A model generated the notes under the pieces. That model saw nothing but the letters and a program-made list of their open reading frames with translations. It ran no database searches and was not told the origin of the DNA. Source: Devosia sp. (lineage in GTDB: Bacteria > Pseudomonadota > Alphaproteobacteria > Rhizobiales > Devosiaceae). Taken from it: a DNA stretch of 10,868 nucleotides. Where the stretch lies: positions 1 to 10,868 of the forward strand of contig JAEUMC010000534.1 of assembly GCA_016793415.1 (NCBI GenBank), given 5' to 3'. Both the position numbers and the translations under genes were made by a program. Below, piece after piece: positions 1-7,839 of this stretch; the stretch's first letter is position 1, and every line of letters begins with the position of its first letter.

Positions 1-15
1 CATCGAAGAGGATGA

Positions 16-1083
<1,068 letters not shown>

Positions 1084-1164
1084 GGCGTTGCGCGGATGAA
1101 CTAAGTCACGGGAAAAAGTGGTCGCGGTGGTGAGGCTGACCCACTGCGATCAACCCACGCACGG

Positions 1165-1244
1165 TGTCATCCCAGCGAAAGCTGGGACCCAAGCATCCAC
1201 CTGCGCGGGCGGCGAGTTGGGTCCCAGCTTTCGCTGGGATGACA
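1165..1244. repeat. Perfect 28-bp inverted repeat, 'VIPAKAGTQ' type
   Basis: Arms at 1165-1192 and 1217-1244 are exact reverse complements over 28 bp, separated by a 24-base loop. Each arm is itself a short palindrome (CCCAGC-GAAA-GCTGGG), so the element can fold as one long hairpin or as two small hairpins with GAAA-type tetraloops on one strand each. Read on + in one frame it encodes GVIPAKAGTQ, a well-known translated signature of dispersed intergenic repeats in many Proteobacteria. It sits between the convergent 3' ends of the AKR and aac(3) genes and may act as a bidirectional transcription stop or mRNA 3' stabiliser. There is no T-tract, so a classical intrinsic terminator is not demonstrated. 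Confidence 0.9.
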
Positions 1245-1254
1245 GCCGGTGGTT

Positions 1255-1288
1255 GGTGAAAAGCCCAGCTTCACCGCTCGCGGCGGTG
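1255..1288. terminator. Mutually exclusive small hairpins downstream of aac(3)
   Basis: Two 6-bp stems share bases: GGTGAA/TTCACC (1255-1260 with 1270-1275) and CACCGC/GCGGTG (1272-1277 with 1283-1288). Only one can form at a time. They start 22 bases after the aac(3) stop on the minus strand and could contribute to its 3' end processing or termination. No U-tract is present, so the call is weak. Confidence 0.25.
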
Positions 1289-1309
1289 CTGCCGAATTTC
1301 GGACTACGG

Positions 1310-2098
1310 TCAGCGCGTCTTGCCCCAGCGTTCGAGCCAGGCGACGCCGAACGCCACCATCTCGTCGGCGGGGACGAGCACCGAGTTCGCCGCGCCGACC
1401 TTGCCCCGCTTGCCGCGGCCGGTGGCGAGGAACTGCTCGACGATCGTCGCAAAATAGTCCTCGGGTAACCCGTCAGGCACATCGCCGGTGTCGAACTCCT
1501 CGAACCAGCGCCACACCGTCTCGCCGTCGACGAGGATCGGCGCCTCGTAGCGCAGGATGCGCTTGTTGGGGAAGTCTGCGAGGTGCTCGGCATGGTGCAG
1601 CAGCGTCATGGTGTCGAGCGGCGCGCCCAGCATCAGCACCTTGCCTTTGGCCTCGACCAGCTTGCCGAGCGGCGATTGCGGGCCATAACCATAGTCGAGG
1701 GCATGATCGGCCGTGAACCATTCGGCCTCGCCGCCCAGCGCCGCCATCGAGGCGCCGGGGCTGCCGCTGCGCAGTGCGCCGGGCGTGGTGCGGAGTGCTT
1801 CGGGCCAATAGCCGTTATCGCGGGTCGCGCGCGAGCGCTCGGGGTCGAAGGCGGCGATATGCGCCCGCATTGTCGGATCGTCGCGCAGCTCATCCTCAAG
1901 CTGCCAGTCGCAGTAGCCGAGGATGGTGCCGGCCGGACCGACGACGTCGCGCAAGGCGTCGATGATGTCGTCGGGGCCGTTGACGATCTTGCCGACCTGG
2001 CGCAGCGCGGCGTGTACCAGCACCGCGTCGCCATCGGTGAGGCCGATGGCGCTCAAGTCGTCACTGAGGCTGGTGCGGGTCGCGACCCCGCCGGTCAC
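1310..2098 (-). CDS. AAC(3)-family aminoglycoside N-acetyltransferase
   Basis: Acetyl-CoA-dependent N3-acetyltransferase family (Antibiotic_NAT), cytoplasmic. The 262-residue length is typical. Visible family blocks are VLVHAALRQVG at about 27-37, GPAGTILGY near 54-62, RSGSPGASMAALG at 110-122, and YGPQSPLGKLVE at 138-149. The diagnostic GKVLMLGAPLDTMTLLHHAEHLA follows, with H168/H169 and E171 in the active-site region. The segment around 110-122 has SP where many relatives show HP. The start is GTG at 2098, overlapping the HxlR stop by four bases (GTGA), so translation is probably coupled and the two genes form one operon. Many chromosomal members of this family do not confer resistance, so natural substrate and phenotype are open. 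Codon use resembles the neighbours, with no sign of recent acquisition. Confidence 0.9.
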   Translation of the reverse strand: MTGGVATRTSLSDDLSAIGLTDGDAVLVHAALRQVGKIVNGPDDIIDALRDVVGPAGTILGYCDWQLEDELRDDPTMRAHIAAFDPERSRATRDNGYWPEALRTTPGALRSGSPGASMAALGGEAEWFTADHALDYGYGPQSPLGKLVEAKGKVLMLGAPLDTMTLLHHAEHLADFPNKRILRYEAPILVDGETVWRWFEEFDTGDVPDGLPEDYFATIVEQFLATGRGKRGKVGAANSVLVPADEMVAFGVAWLERWGKTR

Positions 2099-2511
2099 CT
2101 CGCGGCGCCGGCGTAGCGCCGCTCCGGCGGATGCTGGTCGGCGGTGTCGTCGTGCAGACCGTCATACTCGAGGCGGGCACTCTGCACCTCGCCCTGGTGC
2201 TCTTCGGCCCAGGCCCAGAGCGCGCTGATCGGCGCCTGCAGGCTCTGGCCAAGCGGCGTCAGCTGGTACTCAACCCGCGGTGGGATCTCGGGATAGACCG
2301 TGCGGGTAACGAGGCCGTCGCGCTCGAGGTTGCGCAGCGTCAGGGTCAGCATGCGCTGCGAGATGCCGCCGATGGTGTGACGCAACTCGTTGAACCGCAT
2401 GGTCTTCCTGCCGAGATAGCCGACAATCATGACGCTCCACTTGTCGCCGATGCGATTGAGGATGTCGGCCATGGCGTTGCAGGTCTCGCTCCTGCCGGGA
2501 ATAGGTTTCAT
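2095..2511 (-). CDS. HxlR-family winged-helix transcriptional regulator
   Basis: A 138-residue DNA-binding protein of the HxlR class, a group that often responds to reactive small molecules and controls adjacent genes. Recognisable blocks are the N-terminal cysteine in ETCNAMADILNRIGDKWSV, the helix-turn-helix and wing region MRFNELRHTIGGISQRMLTLTLRNLERDGLV, and YPEIPPRVEYQLTPLG. The ATG at 2511 is chosen because GGAGG lies six bases upstream (2518-2522 on +). A longer reading from GTG at 2559 would start inside the promoter. It overlaps aac(3) by four bases and diverges from the GH3 gene. An imperfect palindrome across its own promoter suggests autoregulation (inference). The single early Cys is the position used for thiol sensing in some HxlR relatives. 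Confidence 0.92.
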   Translation of the reverse strand: MKPIPGRSETCNAMADILNRIGDKWSVMIVGYLGRKTMRFNELRHTIGGISQRMLTLTLRNLERDGLVTRTVYPEIPPRVEYQLTPLGQSLQAPISALWAWAEEHQGEVQSARLEYDGLHDDTADQHPPERRYAGAAR

Positions 2512-2548
2512 CTGGTGCCTCCAAACGGGCAAAATCTGTTTAGGCACA

Positions 2549-2577
2549 AATATAGACACAGTTACTCATTGTGACTA
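2549..2577 (-). promoter_or_regulatory. Predicted promoter of hxlR-aac(3)
   Basis: On the minus strand, TAGTCA (2577-2572) and TATATT (2554-2549) are separated by exactly 17 bases, in the most AT-rich stretch of the window. The match to the sigma-70 consensus is 4/6 and 5/6. It gives a leader of roughly 30 bases before the HxlR ribosome-binding site. Prediction only. Confidence 0.5.
2560..2576. promoter_or_regulatory. Candidate HxlR operator
   Basis: AGTTACTCATTGTGACT is an imperfect 17-bp dyad: arms AGTTAC and GTGACT match in five of six positions around a 5-base centre. It covers the -35 element and part of the spacer of the predicted hxlR promoter, where a bound repressor would block polymerase. 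Its length and TTAC...GTGA symmetry resemble operators known for HxlR/YodB-type regulators. It might also affect the divergent GH3 gene. Confidence 0.45.
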
Positions 2578-2601
2578 GGGGTGCATGGCGCAGCTGCGGC
2601 G

Positions 2602-2630
2602 TTGCAAAGGCCGGCGGTCGCAGGCTAATG
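2602..2630 (+). promoter_or_regulatory. Weak candidate promoter of the GH3 gene
   Basis: TTGCAA (2602-2607) and CTAATG (2625-2630) are 17 bases apart, roughly resembling the alphaproteobacterial CTTGAC/CTATAT pattern. The leader to the start codon would be about 25 bases. Match is modest in GC-rich surroundings. Confidence 0.28.
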
Positions 2631-2661
2631 GCGTAGAACGTTCAACACGGAGACGATGACG

Positions 2662-5118
2662 ATGGGGCGGATCGAAGAGCTGGTCGACCGGATGACGCTC
2701 GAGGAGCAGGTGAGCCTGCTGTCGGGGGAGGACTTCTGGTCGCTGCCGGCGATCGATCGGCTCGGCATCGGCAAGCTCCGTGTCACCGACGGGCCGAACG
2801 GCGCACGCGGCGGCGGCTCGCTGATCGGCGGGGTGAAGTCGGCGGCGTTCCCGGTGGGGATCGCGCTCGGCGCCAGCTGGAACGTCCGGCTGCTCAACGA
2901 GATCGGCACCGCCCTGGCCGAAGAAGTGAAGTCGAAGGGCGCGCATGTGAGCCTCGCTCCGACGGTGAACCTCCATCGTTCGGTCAGCAATGGGCGCAAC
3001 TTCGAGTGCTACTCGGAAGATCCGATCCTCACCGCCAGCCTTGCCGTCGGCTATATCGAGGGGCTGCAGGGGCAGGGCGTCTCGGCGACGATCAAGCACT
3101 TCGCCGGCAATGAATCAGAGATCGAACGCACCACGATCAGCTCCGAGATCGACGAGCGGACGTTGCGCGAGCTCTATCTGGTGCCGTTCGAATGGGCGGT
3201 GAAGCGCGGCGGGACGTGGGGCATCATGAGCTCCTACAACAAGCTCAACGGCACCTTCACCAGCGAGAACCCGTGGCTGCTCGATCAGGTGCTGCGCCGG
3301 GAGTGGCACTATGACGGGGTGGTGATGTCGGATTGGTTCGGCTCGCACTCGACCGCGCCGACCGTCAATGCCGGGCTCGACCTTGAAATGCCCGGGCCGC
3401 CGCGCGACCGTGGCGAAAAGCTGGTGGCGGCGGTGGAAGCCGGCGAAGTCAGCCGCGAGACGCTGCGCAGCCGGGTGCTCGACGTGCTGCGGCTGATGGA
3501 GCGGACCGGGGCGCTCGACGATCACAGCGAATGGGTGGAGCGGGCCGACGACCGGGCCGAGCACCGGGCGCTGATCCGCCGCGCCGGCGCCGAGGGCGCG
3601 GTGCTGCTGAAGAACGCCGGCGAGCTGCTGCCGCTCAGCGGCACGGGGAAGATCGCGGTGATCGGCCCGAACGCGAGAGTGGCGCAGATCATGGGCGGCG
3701 GCTCGGCGCAACTCAATCCGCACTACCGTGTCGCCCCGTGGGACGGGCTGGTGGCGGCGCTGGGTGAGGACCGCCTCAGCTTTGCCGGGGGCGCGACTAA
3801 CCACCGGTTCGAGCCGCTGCTGCGCGGCGGCTTCACGGCGGAGTATTTTGCCAACGAGGCGCTGAGCGATGCGCCTGTGTTCACCGAGACGCTCGAAGAA
3901 GCGCAGGCGTTCTGGATTGGGCGGGTCGGCGGCGGCAAGGTCGATCCCTTACATTTTTCGGCCCGGCTCACCGGGCGGTTCACCCCCGAGGCAAGCGGCG
4001 AGCATCGCGTCGGCATCTACAGCGCCGGCTTCTCACGGGTTCTGGTCGACGGCAGGCTGGTGGCCGATGCATGGACCAACTGGACGAAGGGCCGCACCTT
4101 TTTCGAGGAAGGGTGCGACGAGGTGGTCGGCACCATCCAGCTCGAAGCCGGCCGCAGCTATGAGGTGGTGATCGAGTTCGTCACCAAGCCGTTCGCGACG
4201 CTGGGTCTGGCGGCTTTCGCTGCGGGTATCGGCCTGCCGTTGGGCGATGCCGCGATTGCCGAGGCGGTTGCGGCGGCGCGCGACGCGGAGGTGGCGCTGC
4301 TGTTCGTCGGGCGCAACGGCGAATGGGACACCGAGGGCAGCGATCTCGACTCCATCGTCCTGCCCGGCCGGCAGGATGAGCTGGTCGCGGCCGTGGCAGC
4401 GGCGAACCCGCGCACTGTGGTGGTGCTGCAGACCGGCGGGCCGGTGGAGATGCCGTGGCTGGGCGAGGTCGCGGCGGTGCTCGAGGCCTGGTATCCGGGG
4501 CAGGAGGCCGGCAATGCCATCGCCGACATCCTGACCGGCGCGGCCGAACCGGGCGGCCGGCTGCCGCAGAGCTTTCCGGTCAAATGGGCGGACAATCCGA
4601 CCAACTCGCAGGATCGCGAAATCTATCCCGGGCTCGACGGCAAGGTGCGCTACGAGGAGGGCGTGTTCATCGGCTATCGCCACTACGACCGCCATGGCAT
4701 CGCGCCGCTGTTCCCGTTCGGCTTCGGGCTCGGCTACAGCAGTTTTACGCTGTCGGAGCTCGAGGTGGAGGCTTCCGGGTTCGAGGCAGGCGGCAAGGTA
4801 AGCGTCTCGGTGACGGTAGAAAATACCGGACGCCGCGCCGGCTCGGAGGTGGTGCAAGTCTATGTGTCGGCTCCCGACGCGACGGTCGAGCGGCCGGCAA
4901 AGGAGTTGAAGGCGTTCGAGAAGGTGTATCTGGGGCCAGGCGAGCGGCAGCGAGTGACGCTGGAACTCGATGAGCGGGCCTTCGCCTACTATCGCACCGA
5001 GGCGCAGCATTGGCTGGTGGAGCCGGGGCGGTACGTGATCCGGGTGGCGCAGCATGCGGCTGATGCGGGGATGACGGCGGAGGTGGTGCGGCAGGATCGG
5101 TTGCTGCTGCCGGTGTGA
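2662..5118 (+). CDS. GH3 beta-glucosidase with inserted PA14 domain
   Basis: Retaining glycoside hydrolase family 3 enzyme that probably releases terminal glucose or a related sugar from beta-linked oligosaccharides or glycosides. About 818 residues. The N-terminal TIM-barrel domain (about 1-280) has DGPNG, KHFAGNE and the nucleophile D224 in VVMSDWFG. The alpha/beta sandwich is split by a PA14 domain (about 389-523, starting GGFTAEYFANEAL). The likely acid/base is E558 in GEWDTEGSD. A fibronectin III-like domain (about 695-800) closes the protein. This order matches Kluyveromyces BglI-type GH3 enzymes. GGAG at 2649-2652 is 9 bases from the ATG at 2662 but only 3 from the ATG at 2656, so 2662 is preferred; 2656 would add two residues. 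No signal peptide, so a cytoplasmic enzyme acting on imported sugars is inferred. No sugar transporter is adjacent. Confidence 0.93.
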   Translation: MGRIEELVDRMTLEEQVSLLSGEDFWSLPAIDRLGIGKLRVTDGPNGARGGGSLIGGVKSAAFPVGIALGASWNVRLLNEIGTALAEEVKSKGAHVSLAPTVNLHRSVSNGRNFECYSEDPILTASLAVGYIEGLQGQGVSATIKHFAGNESEIERTTISSEIDERTLRELYLVPFEWAVKRGGTWGIMSSYNKLNGTFTSENPWLLDQVLRREWHYDGVVMSDWFGSHSTAPTVNAGLDLEMPGPPRDRGEKLVAAVEAGEVSRETLRSRVLDVLRLMERTGALDDHSEWVERADDRAEHRALIRRAGAEGAVLLKNAGELLPLSGTGKIAVIGPNARVAQIMGGGSAQLNPHYRVAPWDGLVAALGEDRLSFAGGATNHRFEPLLRGGFTAEYFANEALSDAPVFTETLEEAQAFWIGRVGGGKVDPLHFSARLTGRFTPEASGEHRVGIYSAGFSRVLVDGRLVADAWTNWTKGRTFFEEGCDEVVGTIQLEAGRSYEVVIEFVTKPFATLGLAAFAAGIGLPLGDAAIAEAVAAARDAEVALLFVGRNGEWDTEGSDLDSIVLPGRQDELVAAVAAANPRTVVVLQTGGPVEMPWLGEVAAVLEAWYPGQEAGNAIADILTGAAEPGGRLPQSFPVKWADNPTNSQDREIYPGLDGKVRYEEGVFIGYRHYDRHGIAPLFPFGFGLGYSSFTLSELEVEASGFEAGGKVSVSVTVENTGRRAGSEVVQVYVSAPDATVERPAKELKAFEKVYLGPGERQRVTLELDERAFAYYRTEAQHWLVEPGRYVIRVAQHAADAGMTAEVVRQDRLLLPV

Positions 5119-5141
5119 CAATCGAGAGGCCGGTGCGGGCT

Positions 5142-5252
5142 GACCTCCACCCCTGTCCCCTCCTCCTGAACAGGGGGAGGGAGACGCTGGCCTCGATACT
5201 TGTGTGAGGGTCTCCCTCCCCTTTCTTAGGGGGAGGGGACAGGGGTGGGGTC
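5142..5252. repeat. C/G-rich inverted repeat at GH3/pfpI junction
   Basis: Left arm 5142-5185 and right arm 5210-5252 are near reverse complements of about 43 bp. Outer blocks such as CCACCCCTGTCCCCTCC pair with GGAGGGGACAGGGGTGG almost perfectly, and inner GGGAGGGAGAC pairs with GTCTCCCTCCC. A less symmetric centre of each arm holds CTCCTGAACAGGGGG. Each arm can also fold on itself (CCCCTCC...GGGGGAGGG). The element fills the space between two convergent genes. It shares modules with the repeat at 7840-7978, so it belongs to a dispersed family. Possible bidirectional terminator or transcript stabiliser; no T-run follows. Confidence 0.85.
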
Positions 5253-5275
5253 GGCTCGCGCCGTCCCCCGGATCA

Positions 5276-5848
5276 TCAAGCCGCCTTGGCATACTGCGCG
5301 GCGTGCATGCCGACATAGTAGTCGAGGTTCTCGTCGGCCAACCCGAGGCCGTCCATCACCGCGGCCATGAAGCTCACCGGCGAGGTGCCGCCGGCGGTGA
5401 CGACGCGGCCGTCGGTCACGGCGGCGGGCGTGTCGCGATACAGCGCCTTGCCCTGATAGCCGGTGAAATCGAGATAACCGTCGCCATTGCTGGTGTGGCG
5501 GATGGCGTCGAGCAGCCCGGCTTTGGCGCCGGCCACCGTGCCGTCGCAGATCAGCCCGATCAGCTTGCCCTTGGCCTTGGCGTCGGTGAGCAGTGGCGCC
5601 ATGTCGGGCGCCTCCGGGCTTTGCCAGATGGTGCCGCCACAGACGATGATCGCGTCATAGTCGGCCACATCGACGGCTTCGAGCGCCAGATCTGGCGTTA
5701 CCGTCATGCTGCCGGACGAGGTCACTGGCTTGCCGCCGGGGGTCGCGTACTTGGTCTCGACCTTGTAGAAGCTGTGCGCCACGGCATTGAGCAGGGACGT
5801 CTCCCAATCGGCGAAGCCTTTGGTCAGGATGGTGAGAATGGTGGTCAT
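5276..5848 (-). CDS. DJ-1/PfpI family protein
   Basis: A 190-residue cytoplasmic protein of the class I glutamine amidotransferase-like DJ-1/PfpI superfamily, whose members act as peptidases, glyoxalases, deglycases or chaperones. Sequence shows the nucleophile-elbow cysteine C101 in KLIGLICDGTVAGAKAGLLD and the conserved N-terminal acidic residue E16 in GFADWETSLL. A DYDAIIVCGG strand precedes the active site and VTAGGTSPVSFMAAVMDGLGL lies near the C-terminus. The ATG at 5848 has AAGGAGA seven bases upstream (5855-5861 on +), ruling out the long in-frame extension to 6580. The stop is 24 bases from the inverted repeat. It diverges from a YafY-type regulator 78 bases away, which probably controls it. 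Exact activity cannot be assigned. Confidence 0.92.
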   Translation of the reverse strand: MTTILTILTKGFADWETSLLNAVAHSFYKVETKYATPGGKPVTSSGSMTVTPDLALEAVDVADYDAIIVCGGTIWQSPEAPDMAPLLTDAKAKGKLIGLICDGTVAGAKAGLLDAIRHTSNGDGYLDFTGYQGKALYRDTPAAVTDGRVVTAGGTSPVSFMAAVMDGLGLADENLDYYVGMHAAQYAKAA

Positions 5849-5926
5849 CTGGTCTCTCCTTCGATTTCGATGCGAGAAGGCTAACCGCGTGCGGCACCCG
5901 ATTTTGTCAGCAGTGATCGGCGGCTG
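5849..5926. promoter_or_regulatory. Divergent regulatory region pfpI-like / yafY-like
   Basis: This 78-base spacer must contain both promoters. It holds the PfpI ribosome-binding site, a TCGATTTCGA dyad (5861-5870) just upstream of it, and TTGTCA (5904-5909; CTGACA on the other strand at 5905-5910) that could serve as a -35 box. I see no convincing -10 at the right spacing for either direction. Confidence 0.35.
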
Positions 5927-6619
5927 ATGGCCAAGCGCTCCGAACGATTGCTCAATCTGATGCAGGCGCTGCGGCGACGGCGCCGCCCGGTCACCGGCGC
6001 CGTGCTGGCCGAGGAGATGGGCGTGTCGCTGCGTTCGGTCTATCGCGACATCGAGACGCTGAAATCGATGGGAGCGGCGATCGACGGCGAGGCCGGAGTC
6101 GGCTTCCAGCTGCGGGCCGAGCATTTCCTGCCACCGCTGATGTTCACCGACGAGGAGATCGAGGCGCTGGTGCTGGGGCTGCGCGGGCTGATCTACGGGC
6201 CGGATGGCGAGATGGCGGCGACGGCGCGCGATGCCTCCAGCAAGATCGAGGCGGTGCTGCCCAGGGCCAGGCGCGACGAGATGCTGTCGGTGGGGCTGTT
6301 CGTCATTCCGCCGCGCCAGGTCGATGAAGCCAACCCGCTGGGACGGTTGCGCCGCGCCCTGCGCGAGGAAAGGCAGGTCTGGCTCGGCTATCGCGACAAG
6401 AGCGGCGCCGCGAGCGAGCGCACGATCTATCCGGTGGCGCTGGGCTATTTCGAGGGCTACCAGACGCTGGTGGCCTGGTGCACGCTGCGGCACGATTTCC
6501 GCAACTTCCGGGTCGACAGCATCACGGCGCTCGACGTGCTGGAGGCGCCAATGCCGGAGCCGCGCCGCACGCTGTTCCACCGCTGGTCGAGTGCCCTCAA
6601 TCTGCCCGACTTAACCTAG
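5927..6619 (+). CDS. YafY-type HTH-WYL transcriptional regulator
   Basis: A 230-residue DNA-binding regulator. Residues about 5-60 form a winged helix-turn-helix (SERLLNLMQALRRRRRPVTG, then LAEEMGVSLRSVYRDIETL). Residues about 140-220 form a WYL-type ligand-sensing domain, with VWLGYRDKSG, RTIYPVALGYFEGYQTLVAWC, and DFRNFRVDSI. WYL domains bind nucleic acids or small ligands and tune DNA binding. Length is typical of short YafY proteins that lack the C-terminal WCX extension. No strong Shine-Dalgarno sequence is visible before the ATG at 5927, so translation may be weak or nearly leaderless. Placed head-to-head with the pfpI-like gene, a common arrangement for a regulator and its target, so it most likely regulates that gene and itself. 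Confidence 0.92.
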   Translation: MAKRSERLLNLMQALRRRRRPVTGAVLAEEMGVSLRSVYRDIETLKSMGAAIDGEAGVGFQLRAEHFLPPLMFTDEEIEALVLGLRGLIYGPDGEMAATARDASSKIEAVLPRARRDEMLSVGLFVIPPRQVDEANPLGRLRRALREERQVWLGYRDKSGAASERTIYPVALGYFEGYQTLVAWCTLRHDFRNFRVDSITALDVLEAPMPEPRRTLFHRWSSALNLPDLT

Positions 6620-6666
6620 AAGGAACCGCTGTGCTTCAAAATCATTTGAGCGGACCCCGGCGGCGG

Positions 6667-6695
6667 TTGAGCGACGCGAGCCGCGTTGCTAGAAC
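6667..6695 (+). promoter_or_regulatory. Predicted promoter of the carboxypeptidase gene
   Basis: TTGAGC (6667-6672) and TAGAAC (6690-6695) are spaced by 17 bases, each matching four of six sigma-70 consensus positions. The implied leader is about 30 bases to the TTG start. It lies in the 112-base gap after the WYL regulator, so the carboxypeptidase can be expressed on its own. Confidence 0.4.
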
Positions 6696-6731
6696 CTCGC
6701 CCAACCCCTGAATACCGCATCCGGAGGCGCC

Positions 6732-7814
6732 TTGCTCGCGCATCTTCGCCGGCGCATCGCCGCCAGCCTGTTGGTCATCCTCGCCTGCCTCGGCACGACG
6801 CCCGCCTGGGCCACGCCGCTGCTGCTGGTCGATGCCAACACCTTCGAGGTCCTCTACGCCGAGGACGCCGGCGTGCCGTGGCATCCGGCTTCGCTGACCA
6901 AGCTGATGACCGCCTACGTGGCGTTCGCGGCGATCAAGGCTGGCACGGTGACGCTCGACACCAAGGTGAAGGTCTCGAAGAACGCCTGGAACCAGGCACC
7001 GAGCAAATCCGGCCTCAAGGTCGGCGCTTCGGTGACCATGAAGGACGCGCTCTACATTCTCGTGGTGAAGTCGGCCAACGACATGGCAGTGGCCATCGCC
7101 GAGACGGTTTCGGGTTCGGTGCCGGCTTTCGTCGAGGAAATGAATGGCATGGCGGCGGCGATGGGGCTCAGCGCCACGCATTTCGTCAACCCGCACGGGC
7201 TGCACAATGAAGGCCAGGTGACTTCGGCGCGCGACCTCGCGATCCTCGCCTTGATCCTGCGCCGGGATTTCCCCGAGTACCTGCCGATGTTCGGCACCGA
7301 AGCGGTACGGCTGGGCAAGGCCAAGCTCGAGTCCAACAATGGGCTGCTCGAGCATTTCGCCGGCACCACCGGGATGAAGACCGGCTATGTCTGCGCCTCC
7401 GGGCTCAATATCGTCGCGACGGTGGAGCGCGGCGGCCGCTCGATGCTGGCCGTGGTGCTGGGGGGCTCATCGGCGCGCGAGCGCAACGAGATGACCGCCG
7501 AGCTGTTCCTGCGCGGCCTCTCCGGGGCGGTGAACGGCACCGGCAAGAACGTCGTGCAACTCAGCAATATCGACGAGCCGCCGGTCAACATGCGCTCGCA
7601 GATCTGCGGCAAGGAAGCCAAGGCCTATGTCAAGGAGCGCGAGGCGGCGTTCCCGATGGGGCTCAAGGGCCATCCGAGCTACCTGACCGACAAGATCGAT
7701 GGCGTGACCTATTCAGCCACCGACCTCGGTGTGCTGGTTGACGACGTGCCGCTGCCACGTCCGCGTCCCACCTGGGCCCCGGCTCCGGCGGCGGTGGCGG
7801 AAGTGGCGAACTGA
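6732..7814 (+). CDS. D-alanyl-D-alanine carboxypeptidase (PBP5/6-like, S11)
   Basis: Periplasmic low-molecular-weight penicillin-binding protein that trims the terminal D-Ala from peptidoglycan stem peptides. All three active-site motifs are present: S54-x-x-K57 in PASLTKLMT, S114-x-N116 in VVKSANDMA, and K216-T-G in GMKTGYVCASG. An N-terminal signal peptide (LRRRIAASLLVILACLG, then TTPAWA) has a probable cleavage after A27. The 360-residue length and conserved tail (NVVQLSNIDEPPVNMRSQICGKEAKAYV) fit alphaproteobacterial DacC/DacF-like proteins. C221 beside KTG and C292 in the tail could form a disulfide. The C-terminus is proline-rich (PRPRPTWAPAP). The start is TTG at 6732, supported by GGAGG at 6723-6727; no ATG or GTG occurs in frame before the catalytic domain. 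Membrane anchoring by a C-terminal amphipathic helix is not obvious. Confidence 0.94.
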   Translation: MLAHLRRRIAASLLVILACLGTTPAWATPLLLVDANTFEVLYAEDAGVPWHPASLTKLMTAYVAFAAIKAGTVTLDTKVKVSKNAWNQAPSKSGLKVGASVTMKDALYILVVKSANDMAVAIAETVSGSVPAFVEEMNGMAAAMGLSATHFVNPHGLHNEGQVTSARDLAILALILRRDFPEYLPMFGTEAVRLGKAKLESNNGLLEHFAGTTGMKTGYVCASGLNIVATVERGGRSMLAVVLGGSSARERNEMTAELFLRGLSGAVNGTGKNVVQLSNIDEPPVNMRSQICGKEAKAYVKEREAAFPMGLKGHPSYLTDKIDGVTYSATDLGVLVDDVPLPRPRPTWAPAPAAVAEVAN

Positions 7815-7839
7815 GCGTTTCGACGCCGCGGAGCGTGGG

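Noticed and set aside
1118..1468. 116-residue frame containing GVIPAKAGTQ
   Set aside because: This is the familiar translation of a dispersed palindromic repeat, then antisense to aac(3). It is not a gene.
1310..2098. aac(3) as a recently acquired resistance gene
   Set aside because: No insertion sequence, integron site or composition shift is visible, and it forms a tidy operon with a local regulator. It looks chromosomal and native.
2512..2559. Longer HxlR protein from GTG at 2559
   Set aside because: That codon lies between the predicted -10 and -35 of the gene's own promoter, and the ATG at 2511 has a GGAGG at ideal spacing.
5142..5252. Classical Rho-independent terminator
   Set aside because: The hairpin is strong but no U-tract follows on either strand, so intrinsic termination cannot be claimed; I recorded it as a repeat.
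4033..5316. 427-residue open frame on -, antisense to GH3
   Set aside because: Composition is His/Arg/Pro-rich without any domain and it runs through the inverted repeat at 5142-5252. The sense strand encodes an intact GH3 protein.
5849..6580. In-frame upstream extension of the PfpI-like gene
   Set aside because: It lies antisense to the WYL regulator, and a strong ribosome-binding site precedes the ATG at 5848, where the family homology begins.
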